Assembly (NCBI GenBank): GCA_026826555.1 | Contig: JAKSZT010053883.1 | Span: 25,011,234 to 25,075,233 of the forward strand | Length of the DNA stretch: 64,000 bases | Direction of reading: 5' to 3' | Source: Tolypeutes matacus | Lineage: Eukaryota; Chordata; Mammalia; Cingulata; Chlamyphoridae | Notes under the pieces: generated by a model | Seen by the model: only the letters and a program-made list of their open reading frames with translations | The model's database searches: none | Told to the model about the DNA's origin: nothing | Position numbers and translations under genes: made by a program | In this document: piece by piece, positions 45,101 through 52,330 of the stretch | Layout: every line of letters begins with the position of its first letter | How positions within the stretch are numbered: the first letter of the stretch is position 1

Positions 45101-48100
45101 CTCATATATTGTCTTTCATTTCCATAATCTCTGTTATTTTTCTGTTCACTCAGAATCCGTTTTTTTTTTTTTTTTTTTTTTTTGAGGTACCAGGGACCGG
45201 GGAATGAACCTAGGACCTCATATGTGGAAAGCTGGCACTCAACCACTGAGCCACATTGGCTTCCCTGAGTTGGCTTTTTTTCATTTGTTTTGCTTGTTGC
45301 TTTTTTTTTTTTTTTTTTTCCAGGAGGTACCAGGAACTGAACCTGGGACCTTCCATGTGGGAGGTGTGTGCTCAACCACTTGTGCCACATCCACTCCCAG
45401 CCCAGAGTCTTCTTAATGTCTTTTATTTCTTTAGTCGTGTTGTCCATCAACTCCATGATTTGATTTAGGAGATTTGTATGAACATCACTGATTAGTTGTT
45501 TCAAGTCCTATGTCTTGTCTGGAGCTTTGATTTCTTCCTTTGCCTGAGTCATAGCTTCATTTTTCTTAATATGGCTTGTAATTTTTGCTGAGGTCTAGAC
45601 AACTGATTATGATGTTGAATTTACTCTGATGTTCAGTTTCTCTCTTGTCTATGAATTTAAGTAGCTGTGTGGTACCACTGTTTTTTGATTCTTGATTCAA
45701 CTTATTCTAGATATTTAGGATTGCCCCTGTTTAACTGCTCAGTCCAGGGCTAAGGACTCATTAATGGGGTGCAGGGCAGCGTCCAAGGTCCTTGGAGAGG
45801 AGGGCAGTAAAGGTACCAACTTGCCTCTTTTATTTCTTACTCTTTTTCCCTTGCATGCACTTTCCTGGTCTGCCAGCAGGTGGCACTCTTTGACAGACCT
45901 CTCTGCTCAGGTCCCAGACAGTAGGGGGCGAATGTATTTACTGTAACCCTTCTCTGGGCAGGCGGTGCAGAAGCAGTGTCCTCAGGGCGGGCCAAGCCTC
46001 ACAGACTACTTTCTCAGAAGCTGCTCTTCTCCCTTGGCTGGCCGCACCTTACCTCCCTCTGTGTCCTCAGCAACGAGCCAGGGCAGTAGGGAAGATGTTT
46101 GAGAAGGCAAATTATCTTTAGCTTGCTGCCAGCTCTCAGGGCAAACAATGTCATGGCCCCACCCGGCCTGGAAGTGTGTGACCCTACAACCTAGCAGACC
46201 AAGTTCTCTGGCCAAAATCTGAATTCGCTGTAGGCTGTGATCCTCCCTATCCCCTTTCTTGAGGAAGAGAACCTGCAACCCTCTCAGTCAGTAGCCACCT
46301 GCCCAGGGCCTGAGGACCCAGTGCTGTTTGCTCTGACGGTGGGGTTATGGGCACCAGCAGCTGCTGCTGCAGCTTTGCTCACGGGGTTTCCCCAGCCAGC
46401 TGAGACTCCTTTCCTTTGCCCTTCTCTCTTCTGGGTGGTGTCTAGCCTTTCCCTTGGGTCCTAAGTCCTAGAACAGTTTTCCGACAGTTTCTGTCTGTCC
46501 TCTAGCTATTTTTCTGGGAGAGAAGTGAGCCCTCTGCCTCTCTAATTCTCCATCTTCCTGCAACTTCTTTTTAAAAGGGCATCTTAGTGAGTGTTTATCA
46601 GTTGGATGCTACAGCCAGGCTGCTTAGATTGAACCTTGCACTGCCCCTTACTAGCATTATGATCTTGGACAAATGACATAATCTTGGTGCCGCAGTTTCC
46701 TTATCTGATAAATGGGGATGAAAATAACCCCTCCTTCATTGGGTTGTTGGAGGGTTGTAGATGAGTTAATATGTATAAAGCCCTTAGTAAGGAATGTGGC
46801 AAGTAGTAGATGCTATATAAGTGTTTGCTATTATTTCAAGTCACTGTGAACATTTATACAACTGGTGGGTGTGAGTGACTGATTTGCAAGAGTTGCTGAT
46901 CATAGTATTCAGCATAATTATTGTTTACACTGAATCTGGCAGACCTGTGGTTTGCCACCCCATGGCCAGCATTTCCCCAAATCCCACTTTCTTTGTCTCT
47001 CCTTTATTCCCTGGAGTGGATTTTGGCTCTGCTCCTTTGCTCTGCCCGACTCACCCATCTCGGGCGCTGCCTGTTTTCCTAAGAGCAGCATAACTGCCTC
47101 TGGGTCCCTGGGCCAGAACATTCTTGGACTGTTTCACTTTTTTTGTTGTTGCATTAGGGCCTTTTTCAGAACATTTTTTCCAAGTCAAGACTATGCAGTT
47201 TACAGATGTCACTTCTTGTCACCTCATTTGATGCCTTTTCAACCCGGAAAGGCTTGTTTTAGCTCCATTTTACAGATGAGGAAACTGATACTCAGCGAGG
47301 AGCAGCCACGCGTCTGAGACTGTGAGCATGCAGGGCCACGGAGCTTCAGCACACTTTTCCTGAGCCCCTTGTTCTCTGTGCCTCCCCATCCCCACCCAGA
47401 CATGCTAGCTGCACTTCTTGATGCCTCTCATTTTCATGTCACCCTGTCCTACGTCCACGGGCAGCACTTCTGAGAGGCCAGGGGAGCCTGTCTGTTTTCA
47501 GCACCCTTCTTGACACACAAGAAGCCAAGAAACATAGGCAGCTCCGTGAGGGCAGGGCCCACTGACGGCTCTTCCCCCAGCTCTAGGCCACTGGATCTGG
47601 ACCTGGGCCCCTGTGCAGTCGATGTCAGCAGAATGCTTGGTGACTGCATGCAGGGGTGGTCCTGCCCATGGGGCAGCGGGGTCAGCTGAAGCTCAGCAAG
47701 GGGTGATTTCTCAACTTGATGGGTGGGGCTGGGTTCCAGGCCTCTCCTTTTTTTAAAAAAAGTAAGATTAATTTTCAAAATTATATATATATCTCAAATT
47801 ATTACTTTTAAAAACATCTAGAACTCTTTATAGGAAAACTATGTCGTTAAACCATTATTATCATTTTTAGTATAAACACGAAGGAAGGGGAAGTAACTGG
47901 TAAAAGATCAAAGAGGAAAACAAAATTAATAGCCAATTGGCATTATTAATTAACATAATTAATGTACTATGGTGCTTGACAATAGTTGCTATTCAATAAA
48001 TGCTTATTGTATTAGTAAATGAACATCAGGATGATAGTCATGCTTTATTTGGTTTATACTCTATGCCAGGCACAGTGCTCGGGGATTTATGTCCATTATT

Positions 48101-49598
48101 TCATTTCATCTTCCACTTAGTTCCCCCAGCAACTCTGTAAGGGAGGTTCCGTTATCCCCAGTTTTACAAATGAGGAATTGGGGCTCAGAGAGGTTAAGTG
48201 TCTTGCCCAAGGTCACACAGGGAGTGGGGCTAGGGTTGGGAGTCCAAGCAATTGCTCCTCTCCTGGGCCCAGGGCCTAACCCTGGTCCCTGGTTGTTATG
48301 ACCAACGCCATGGCTCGTGAGGCCCCCGCCGCTACCTACCTGGCCACCTCCAGCGGCCGCAGCTCGGCCCGCACACCCGCCTCCCTCACTGCTGCTTCCC
48401 CCTTCTACCCCTGCAGCCTGCGCTCCTCGGACCACCGGCAGGTGAACAGCCTGATGCAGACGGAGGAGAGCCCGCCCATGCTGGAGGCCACGCAGCAGCA
48501 GCAGGTGGAGGCCTTCGAGGGCCGGGCCTTCGACAACGAGCAGGACGGCGTCACCTACAGCTACTCCTTCTTCCACTTCTGCCTGGTGCTGGCCTCTCTG
48601 CACATAATGATGACGCTCACCAACTGGTACAGGTGCGTGCAGCCTGGCGGGCACGGGTGGAGCCTGGAGTGCCTGGGGTGGCCATGCCACACAGCTCCTT
48701 TTCCTCTGGCCCACCGCTGTTTTCTTTCCTGATGCCTGAGCAGGGTTTGGGGGTGGGGACCACTGTCTAGGACCCTCCATAGACTGTGTGCAGTCTCCCT
48801 GCAGGTGCCTTATCTGTTCACCTCCTGGCTCTTTCAACCAGTACCTGAAAGGTGAAGCTCACAGGAAGTGAGGTGGGGCCTGGCGGGACAGACTGGGCTT
48901 ATGGGACCAGAGAGGATGATGTGGACCTCAGGCAGATTCAGGTTTCATGGTTGGAGGGTAAGGATTAGGAGTGGAGGTTAGGATCAAAGCCACAGCATCA
49001 AGAAAAAAGTCATGAGATCAAGGGTTGGGCCTGGGGTCATGGAGAGTCATGAGTTTGGTCATTTGGTTAGAATTGTGGTTAGGAGGCCATAAAGCCAGGA
49101 TTGAAGTGGCAAGGTCAAGGCTAAGATCAGGGTAACAAGGTCAGGGGCCAGGCCTGGTGTCTCAGGATCAAGGGTCAGAATTGAGCTCAGGGTATCAGAA
49201 CTATGGTCATAAGGTCAAGGGTCAGGACTGGGTCACAGCGTCAAGGGTCAGAATCAAGATTAGAGGTCAGGACTAAGTTTAGGAGCTCAGAGTCACAAGG
49301 GTCAAGTGTCAAGACTGTGTCTCTGACTCTAAAATGTCAGAGGCAGGGACTAGGGTTATGGGATTAAGAGCCAGAACTGAAGTCAGGGGTCCCGGGTGGG
49401 GTCATAAGGACCGAGGTCACAAGTCTGGGGGCTGGGCTCATGGGGTTGCTGGTGTGTTCCAGACCTGGTGAGACCCAGAAGATGATCAGCACGTGGACGG
49501 CAGTGTGGGTGAAGATCTGCGCCAGCTGGGCAGGGCTGATGCTCTACCTGTGGACCCTGGTAGCCCCCCTCCTCCTGCCCAACCGCGACTTCAGCTGA
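25790..49598 (+). CDS. SERINC2: Serine incorporator 2, ten coding exons
   Basis: The spliced CDS joins 25790-25828, 34070-34231, 34884-35074, 35436-35515, 35996-36133, 36827-36996, 38781-38871, 39184-39325, 48417-48632 and 49463-49598. This is 1365 nt, or 454 aa plus TGA. Seen: every junction is GT-AG, all phases agree and there is no internal stop. The protein is a polytopic membrane protein with about ten hydrophobic stretches, roughly at residues 37-57, 98-118, 132-151, 160-181, 205-226, 238-257, 268-288, 321-338, 385-405 and 424-447. The N-terminus is Cys-rich. Family signatures include [11 protein letters not shown] (179-189), [16 protein letters not shown] (377-392) and a C-terminal SWAG (431-434). 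An N-E-T glycosylation sequon is at 304. Known of the family (TDE1/SERINC): membrane proteins proposed to aid serine incorporation into phosphatidylserine and sphingolipids. SERINC3 and SERINC5 are antiretroviral, whereas SERINC2 is generally reported inactive in that role. The paralogue choice rests on close overall similarity to mammalian SERINC2 as I remember it. No disabling change was seen. Confidence 0.97.
27081..27110. repeat. (GT)n microsatellite in SERINC2 intron 1
   Basis: About 15 GT units follow ATAT and end at TCTATGCACAC. It is a simple dinucleotide repeat in a MIR-rich stretch. Confidence 0.95.
27330..28230. repeat. MIR cluster in intron 1
   Basis: There are at least four MIR-type pieces: sense at 27330-27490 (ending TGGCATATTGTGAGTGCTC), antisense at 27590-27720 (TTTTACAGATAAGG), and antisense at 27900-27985 and 28000-28230 (CCTCACGATGACCCCATGG). 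Divergence is high, as expected for this family. Confidence 0.7.
28326..28696 (-). mobile_element. L1 3' end, antisense, 5'-truncated
   Basis: Poly(T) and L1 3' UTR phrases (TGTAGGTTTACAGAAAAATC, GTACATTTGTTACAGTTGAT) are followed by GGTAACATAGCTAC-type sequence. It is flanked by GTGGGGAGACTT (28314-28325) and GTGGGGAAGACTT (28697-28709), a target-site duplication with one indel. Confidence 0.85.
28930..29100 (+). repeat. MIR SINE, sense
   Basis: It has the core order ACTCAAATCCTGGC, GCTGGGTGACCGTGGGC, CTCTGAGCCTCCGTCTCC and GTGGCGGTAACAGTGGTACC. A facing antisense MIR is at about 29190-29345. Confidence 0.8.
29463..29708 (-). mobile_element. DAS SINE, long antisense copy in intron 1
   Basis: It is flanked by a perfect 15-bp duplication GGCCCAGTTAGTTTT (29448-29462 and 29709-29723). 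The poly(T)/ATTT tail, second domain and antisense head are all present. Confidence 0.95.
30390..30617 (+). mobile_element. DAS SINE dimer in intron 1
   Basis: There are two sense heads (GCAGATGTGGCTCAAGTAG, and 130 bases later GCTGATGTGGCTCAGTGG), each with an A-rich tail, the first CAAA-rich and the second pure A. It is the same dimer architecture as 16895-17140 but better kept. Confidence 0.88.
30649..30720. repeat. Perfect 35-bp tandem duplication
   Basis: The 35 bases at 30649-30683 are repeated without a mismatch at 30686-30720. The unit begins TTATTGAGGTATAATT and ends AAAATACATC, and looks like L1 3' sequence. It lies directly after the DAS dimer tail. Confidence 0.9.
31350..31520 (+). 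repeat. MIR SINE, sense
   Basis: The sequence follows the MIR core order (CTGCAGACTCAGCC, GATCGAATCTCCGCTCC, ATGACTGTGGTCC, CACCTCTCTGAGTC). Another MIR sense copy lies at about 32020-32150 after the LTR-like element. Confidence 0.7.
31535..31995 (-). mobile_element. LTR-like element (MaLR-type, antisense; class tentative)
   Basis: It begins TGTTTTAGTTAGCTAAGCTG and ends TTCAAACCACCA. Its internal wording (AAAGGACTCCAGTAAGAGG, GGATTAATTTAAGAACATA) is that of the antisense MaLR/ERVL-type LTRs common in mammals. No internal region and no clear target duplication were seen. Confidence 0.55.
32500..32900 (+). repeat. L2 LINE 3' region, sense
   Basis: The order GGATGAAACCGGGGTCC, CACATGGCTTCCAGGCCC, CTGGCCTGGGCC, AAGCCCCGGGAGGGCAGGG follows the L2 3' region. 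Confidence 0.65.
33140..33440 (-). repeat. L2 LINE 3' region, antisense
   Basis: It has TTCAATAGATATGTATCAAG, CTCCTACTATGTGTCAGGTA, AGTGAACAAAACAGCCC and CATGGAGTTCACATGC, in L2 reverse-complement order. Confidence 0.75.
33469..33642 (+). mobile_element. Short non-DAS retroposed insert in intron 1
   Basis: 174 bases of AT-rich sequence are flanked by a perfect 14-bp duplication AAAATTCATAATTT (33455-33468 and 33643-33656). The upstream TT|AAAA fits an L1 endonuclease nick. It ends in AATAAA-like repeats and an AAAT tail. It has no DAS head. The 3' part could be a truncated L1 3' end, so the origin is undecided. Confidence 0.7.
33645..33795 (-). repeat. MIR SINE, antisense
   Basis: It has CCCATTTTACAGAGGAGG, AAACTGAGGTTCAGAGAGG and ATCACACAGCTAATCAG in antisense MIR order. 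Its 5' part was split by the short retroposed insert. Confidence 0.85.
34070..34231 (+). CDS. SERINC2: SERINC2 coding exon 2 (aa 14-67)
   Basis: The acceptor is a pyrimidine tract ending CTGCAG before 34070, and the donor is GTGAGC at 34232. It has 54 codons, phase 0 at both ends. It encodes the Cys-rich segment ([17 protein letters not shown]) and the first long membrane helix (about 37-57), ending [10 protein letters not shown]. Confidence 0.96.
34884..35074 (+). CDS. SERINC2: SERINC2 coding exon 3 (aa 68-131, Gly131 split)
   Basis: The acceptor is TTCACAG before 34884 and the donor GTGAGG at 35075. It has 63 codons plus two bases (phase 2). It encodes an extramembrane loop with two Cys residues (72 and 88) and the second helix, ending in [12 protein letters not shown], a conserved family motif. 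Confidence 0.96.
35436..35515 (+). CDS. SERINC2: SERINC2 coding exon 4 (aa 131-158)
   Basis: The acceptor is ATCACAG and the donor GTAGGC at 35516. It completes Gly131 and ends one base into Ile158. It encodes [20 protein letters not shown] and the conserved DGSF turn. Choosing the donor at 35516 is what restores the IWFYFG reading with exon 5. Confidence 0.94.
35516..35995 (+). other. SERINC2: SERINC2 intron 4, G-rich start and an L2 piece
   Basis: A 10-base G run and several shorter ones lie within 65 bases of the donor (35525-35585), a possible intronic splicing enhancer or quadruplex. An L2 sense 3' end lies at 35740-35855 (GTGGGCAGGGACTTTG and AATTACTGAATGAG). There is no DAS copy. Confidence 0.7.
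35996..36133 (+). CDS. SERINC2: SERINC2 coding exon 5 (aa 158-204)
   Basis: The acceptor is CACCCCAG and the donor GTCAGT at 36134. It completes Ile158 and ends one base into Gly204. It carries the membrane helix at 160-181 followed by [16 protein letters not shown], the best-conserved block of SERINC proteins. Confidence 0.96.
36827..36996 (+). CDS. SERINC2: SERINC2 coding exon 6 (aa 204-260)
   Basis: The acceptor is GGCCCCAG and the donor GTGAGC at 36997. It completes Gly204, adds 56 codons and ends in phase 0 at LPKVQ. Two membrane helices are visible (about 205-226 and 238-257), separated by a short polar loop with Cys233. Confidence 0.96.
37080..37300 (+). repeat. MIR SINE, sense, in intron 6
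   Basis: It has CCTGCCTGGGTTAGAATC, GGGTGCCTTTGGGAAAGTG, AACCTCTCTGTGC, AAAATGGGGATAATAATACC and AACAGTGCCTGGCATATAG, the full MIR order and one of the best-kept copies in the window. Confidence 0.88.
37339..37440 (-). mobile_element. DAS SINE, head-only antisense, in intron 6
   Basis: It is flanked by a perfect 12-bp duplication CAATGTTGTTTT (37327-37338 and 37441-37452). Poly(T), then the antisense head with GGGATTGAACCCC and GAGCCACATCTGTTTCC. It is the only DAS copy in introns 2 to 7. Confidence 0.95.
37740..38620. repeat. MIR and L2 pieces in intron 6
   Basis: MIR antisense pieces are at 37740-37815 and 37900-38080 (CCACTTTACAAATGC, AAACAGAGGCTTAGAG, GGTCACCCAGC). An L2-type antisense piece is at about 38330-38600 (CAGGCACGACAAGTGC, AAAGGCCCTGAGG). 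Confidence 0.7.
38781..38871 (+). CDS. SERINC2: SERINC2 coding exon 7 (aa 261-291)
   Basis: The acceptor is CTTGCTAG, with TAG rather than CAG, and the donor is GTGAGT at 38872. It has 30 codons plus one base. It encodes [12 protein letters not shown] followed by [18 protein letters not shown], a membrane helix typical of the family. Confidence 0.95.
39184..39325 (+). CDS. SERINC2: SERINC2 coding exon 8 (aa 291-338)
   Basis: The acceptor is ATCCCCAG and the donor GTATGG at 39326. It completes Asp291 and ends two bases into Ser338. It encodes the loop with sequon N304-E-T and the motif [10 protein letters not shown] leading into a helix. The following intron is 9.1 kb because of an L1 insertion. 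Confidence 0.96.
39410..39784. repeat. MIR pieces in intron 8
   Basis: An antisense piece at 39410-39500 (GGGGAAACTGAGTCCC) is followed by a sense piece at 39600-39780 (CTGGCTCTGTCACTCCC, AGTGGCTTAACCTCTCTGG). Confidence 0.7.
40548..41231 (-). pseudogene. L1 ORF2 C-terminal remnants
   Basis: Separate frames at 40992-41231 ([27 protein letters not shown]) and 40548-40760 ([11 protein letters not shown]) are consecutive pieces of the ORF2 C-terminal domain, broken by frameshifts. Confidence 0.87.
41521..41724 (-). pseudogene. L1 ORF2 post-RT remnant
   Basis: A 67-codon frame carries [20 protein letters not shown] and the [11 protein letters not shown] block, typical of the region after the RT domain. 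It is part of the same dead ORF2 as the FADD region at about 42050. Confidence 0.88.
42477..42659 (-). mobile_element. DAS SINE, antisense, GC-rich copy in the intron 8 L1
   Basis: Poly(T), AAGATTTTATTTATTTATT, a shortened second domain rich in CGGGC, then the antisense head with CCGAACCCAGGGCC. TAATTATT repeats flank it. Its insertion splits the ORF2 RT region. Confidence 0.88.
43296..43559 (-). pseudogene. L1 ORF2 linker remnant
   Basis: An 87-codon frame includes [20 protein letters not shown] and [15 protein letters not shown], the segment between the endonuclease and RT of L1. A frameshift separates it from both. Confidence 0.85.
43649..44062 (-). pseudogene. L1 ORF2 endonuclease remnant
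   Basis: A 137-codon frame carries [11 protein letters not shown] (the GDFN-type motif), [10 protein letters not shown], and [10 protein letters not shown] close to the usual catalytic His region. It begins after a frameshift and ends before the RT domain. Confidence 0.88.
44337..44777 (-). pseudogene. L1 ORF1 C-terminal remnant
   Basis: A 146-codon frame carries [17 protein letters not shown] and the [15 protein letters not shown] block of the ORF1p RNA-binding and C-terminal domains, then drifts out of homology near its end. The upstream coiled-coil part is in other frames. Confidence 0.85.
45160..45398 (-). mobile_element. DAS SINE pair (dimer), antisense, in the intron 8 L1
   Basis: Two antisense heads, each preceded by about 20 T (45160-45182 and 45300-45320), share GAGGTACCAGG...TGAACC wording. 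The pair sits in ORF1-region sequence of the L1. Confidence 0.87.
46600..46840 (+). repeat. MIR SINE, sense, just past the L1 5' end
   Basis: It has ACAGCCAGGCTGCTTAGATT, CTTGGACAAATGACATAATC, CAGTTTCCTTATCTG and ATAAATGGGGATG, in MIR order. Confidence 0.8.
47990..48290 (-). repeat. MIR SINE, antisense, just before exon 9
   Basis: It has CTATGCCAGGCACAGTGC, TTATCCCCAGTTTTACAAAT, GGCTCAGAGAGGTTAAG and CCAAGGTCACACAGG. It ends about 125 bases before the exon 9 acceptor. Confidence 0.88.
48417..48632 (+). CDS. SERINC2: SERINC2 coding exon 9 (aa 338-410)
   Basis: The acceptor is CCCTGCAG and the donor GTGCGT at 48633. It completes Ser338, adds 71 codons and ends two bases into Arg410. It carries the long cytosolic loop with an acidic segment, a run of four Gln (364-367), [12 protein letters not shown] and the helix [14 protein letters not shown]. 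The reading frame stays open upstream into intron 8 back to an ATG at 48298. The conserved LRSSDHR junction shows that the splice site at 48417 is the real start. Confidence 0.96.
48890..49440 (+). repeat. Degenerate GGTCA-rich minisatellite in intron 9
   Basis: About 550 bases are built of loosely repeated GGTCAAGG/GGTCAGGA units spaced 15-35 bases apart. By eye there are some 14 GGTCA cores. The pair AGGTCA-A-GGGTCA at 49212-49224 is a perfect DR1 spacing of two nuclear-receptor half-sites. No SINE or LINE was recognised. Confidence 0.8.
49463..49598 (+). CDS. SERINC2: SERINC2 last coding exon (aa 410-454, stop)
   Basis: The acceptor is GTTCCAG before 49463. It completes Arg410, encodes [19 protein letters not shown] and the last helix with SWAG, and ends in NRDFS and TGA at 49596-49598. 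The short hydrophilic C-terminus is typical of SERINC2. Confidence 0.96.
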
Positions 49599-50035
49599 GG
49601 CAGGCCCCTGCAGCCTGCTCGTCCCCCATGCCCCTGGGCCTGGCCCACCCTGCCCCTGAGCCCACCCCCAGGGCTTGCCCCTGGGCTGGGCTCCTCCATT
49701 CTTAGTGCCTTCGGGATTGAAGAAGATCAGGCTCACACCCGTGCCTGCCTTCCCACCACCCCACACCATGGAGCCTCTGCCTTCTCCTTGCCCTGGTTGC
49801 CCACTCATCCTCTTGGGATAAAAGGGCCACATTGTCCTTGTCCTCAGGCTCCCCAGGAGAGGGGGCTGAAGGAGAGGTCCTCTTTGAGTGTGGGGACCAC
49901 TTGCCATTTGGGGTGCCCAGCACTGAAGCCCGGTATTCCTGACCTGGCCCCCCAGGGCACCCCGCCCCCTTTGTGGGTTGTGCCTTACTGAGTCTCTAAG
50001 ACTTTGCTCAATAAACAAGCCAGTGCACGTGCCTT
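49599..50035 (+). other. SERINC2: SERINC2 3' UTR (end estimated)
   Basis: This is a GC-rich trailer of about 430 bases without an interspersed repeat. It runs to a canonical poly(A) signal at 50010-50015. The true 3' end is estimated at 20-25 bases after the signal. A GT-rich stretch around 50110-50125 could be the downstream element. Confidence 0.75.
50010..50015 (+). promoter_or_regulatory. SERINC2: Poly(A) signal AATAAA of SERINC2
   Basis: This is the first canonical AATAAA after the stop codon, 412 bases downstream. No competing AATAAA or ATTAAA was seen between 49599 and this site. Confidence 0.85.
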
Positions 50036-52330
50036 CCCATATTCTGTGCCCCACCCACCCTGGGGCCTTGGGGCTGGGGAGGGGCTCCACCCCATCTGGG
50101 CCAGGCCAGTGTGGTCTGGGGTTGGAATAACCAGGGGACAGGGATAAGGAGGCCAATTCACTGGGGCCAGGCCCCAGCAGGCCTCGAGGGCCAGGCAGAG
50201 GAGCCGAGACTCTGTTCCCTGGGGCATGGTGGGGGGGGTGATGATGGTGGCGGGGGTTGGGGGTGATATACAGAGAGAGGGGCAGACCAGGGCTTTGGGA
50301 AGATCCCTCTAGGGTAAGAAAAGGGGAGCCTAGATGGGACCAGCGGGAGGCTGGAGCAGTGTCCACTGAGGGTGGGGGGTGGCCGATGCTGCCTCAGGCC
50401 CTGCCCACCTCTGTCCCACCTCCAGGGTCCTGTGGAGGGACTCACCACCCCCCTCTCCTTCCTCCTGCAAGAGTCATTGGGCCCTGCTCTGGGCCAGTGC
50501 CCCAGGGAAGATGAAGAAGAATCCTACTGGGGCCCCGGGGTGCCGTGGGAAGCAGCGTGTGCTCTGGGGTCGGCCAGGCTGGTGTGGATCTGAGCCGCAC
50601 CGGCGGCTGTGGGGCTCCCGGGAGTCCTTCACCTCTCTGGGCCCAGGTTCCTCATTCATTGCGCGGGAGGGAAAAACTGCCCCTCCCAGGCTGTTGTGAG
50701 GATCAAATGAAACAGCCTCTGCAAAGTGCCTGGCACTGCAGGTGCTCAAAAGATGTCAGCGCCCACCTCCGAAAGAGCATAGTGAAGTGATGTCTGCAGG
50801 CCACACCGCTACCTGGTGTAGCAAGTACATCTTAACCTCATGGGGGTTTGTTGAGTGCTGGGGATGCAGTGGCCGGGGACACATTTCTCAGGAGCTCCTG
50901 AGACCTGGGGGAGAGTCAGTGATGGAGGCAGCACGGGGGCCTATGAGGTCACCAAGGAGGCCCCTGACATGGCTCGGGAGTCAGGACAGACACCCTGGAG
51001 AAGGCATAGGAGCCAGCCAGGTCAAGAGGAGCAAAAATGCCCAAGGCAGAGGGAGCAGCATGTGAGCAGGAGAGGGTGCAGGGCTTCAGGACCACTGTGC
51101 ACGGTGGCTGGGGTGCAAGGTCGCTGGGGTGCAGAGTACACGTGTGTGTCGGGGGTAGCTTGTGCTTGGAGATATGGGCCAGGCCTGGATTGCACAGGCC
51201 CCTGAGGAACGAACGGGGCCATGGAGGGTCTTTGAACAGAGGAGAAGCAGTGAAACTGATCATGAGCTGATCGTGGGGACCCCCAGAAGGTTTAGAGCAG
51301 GACAGTGGTGTTATCAGAGTGGCCTTTTAGAAAGATTTCCCTGGGTGGTGGAGTGTGGGGCAGCTGGAGGCTGGTACCAGGGCCCATGGCGGAGGGAGTG
51401 GGGCCTGGACCGGTGCAGGCCCTTGTTCCCCTGGTGCATTTCAGCTAAAGGAGACCCTCTTCTAGGGGCCCCAGCCAGAGCATCCTTCCCCCCAACACAC
51501 CAGACTTCAATTTCCCCCAGTTCCACCTTTTGCAGACAAAGCTCACATTGTGCTCCCAGTAATGTTCTGTATGCATTTGTGAAAGTGGGCAATTTTGTCC
51601 TGCTTTTGCTTCTTGTTGCTCTGTGTTCGCAGATTACTCATTCAATACCCATGGCTGAGCACGCGGAAGGTGCTAGGGTCCGGGCAGGGGTGGCCTGGAG
51701 GGGAAGGGAGACTGAGGAGCTCAGACCCAGTCTGAGTCATTTCCTCTGGGAAGCCAACTGCGATCTCCCAGGCTGTGCTCAGGACCTTCCCTAGGTGTGC
51801 GCTCAGCCCCTGACTTTCCTTTCAGAGAGACACTGCTCATACTCAGGTACCTGGTGGCTAACGTCAGGCCTGACCTGCTGCCCGCCCAGGGGCGGTCTGA
51901 GTGACGCCTTATCTCCTGCTGCCTTGGCATCGTGACTTCCACACGTCTGCCTCTCTCCCTCTGTCCCTTCCTCTCCTCCCCTGCCCCCATCTTTCCTCCA
52001 CCTCCTTTTCTCCATCGTCTCCTCTTCATACTCTCTTCTCTGTCACCTTTGTCACCTCCCCTCTTTTGTCAGTATGTGGGATATGCCCCTACGACTCCAG
52101 CTCTTCCTGTCCTGCTGGCCCCTAAAAGGCTGGGCTTCCCTGCTGGACTTGTAATGGGGCAGGGACTGCCCTTGACCCCGAGGGCCCAACAGACAGGGGC
52201 TGGGACCTCTACTCTGTTCCTGGATACCTGTCACCTCTGTCCCAGCAGAGGTACCAGCAGCAGCCTCAGCCCTGCCTGCCCTGAACAACTTTGGACCCAG
52301 GTTGTAGAATGAATCTCTGTGCAGATTGCG
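50036..52330. other. 3' intergenic DNA, G-rich unique sequence with MIR and L2
   Basis: No gene was recognised. A MIR sense copy lies at about 50600-50760 (CACCTCTCTGGGCCC, GTTGTGAGGATCAAATG) and an L2-type antisense piece at about 51000-51360. A pyrimidine-rich stretch lies at 51950-52060. The long frames here follow GC-rich sequence and are not conserved proteins as far as I can judge. Confidence 0.55.

Larger units (their letters stand above)
39798..46559 (-). mobile_element. L1 LINE, near full-length, antisense in SERINC2 intron 8
   Basis: It is flanked by a perfect 13-bp target-site duplication GCAACTTCTTTTT (39785-39797 and 46560-46572). The T-run/AAAA border matches an L1 endonuclease nick on the + strand. 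Reading on the - strand from 46559: a 5' UTR beginning close to GGAAGATGGAG, ORF1 remnants (C-terminal part in 44337-44777), ORF2 endonuclease (43649-44062), RT (FADD near 42040-42062), the C-terminal domain (40548-41231) and a long 3' UTR to a poly(A). Frames are broken, so it is inactive. A DAS copy at 42477-42659 and a DAS pair at 45160-45398 are nested in it. Without them it is about 6.3 kb. Confidence 0.92.
39326..48416 (+). other. SERINC2: SERINC2 intron 8 (9.1 kb), expanded by an L1
   Basis: About 6.8 kb of this intron is an antisense L1 with its own DAS insertions (39798-46559). The rest contains MIR fragments near 39410-39500, 39600-39780, 46600-46840, 47140-47330 and 47990-48290. 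Without the L1 the intron would be about 2.3 kb. Confidence 0.85.

Noticed and set aside
48298..48416. Possible alternative start for SERINC2 exon 9 in intron 8
   Set aside because: The frame is open to an ATG at 48298, but the conserved LRSSDHR junction and the CCCTGCAG acceptor fit normal splicing. There is no promoter-like sequence.
49383..50366. 327-codon antisense open frame over the last SERINC2 exon and 3' UTR
   Set aside because: It runs opposite to a verified exon in GC-rich sequence. The protein is Pro/Gly-rich without a domain, so it is a shadow frame.
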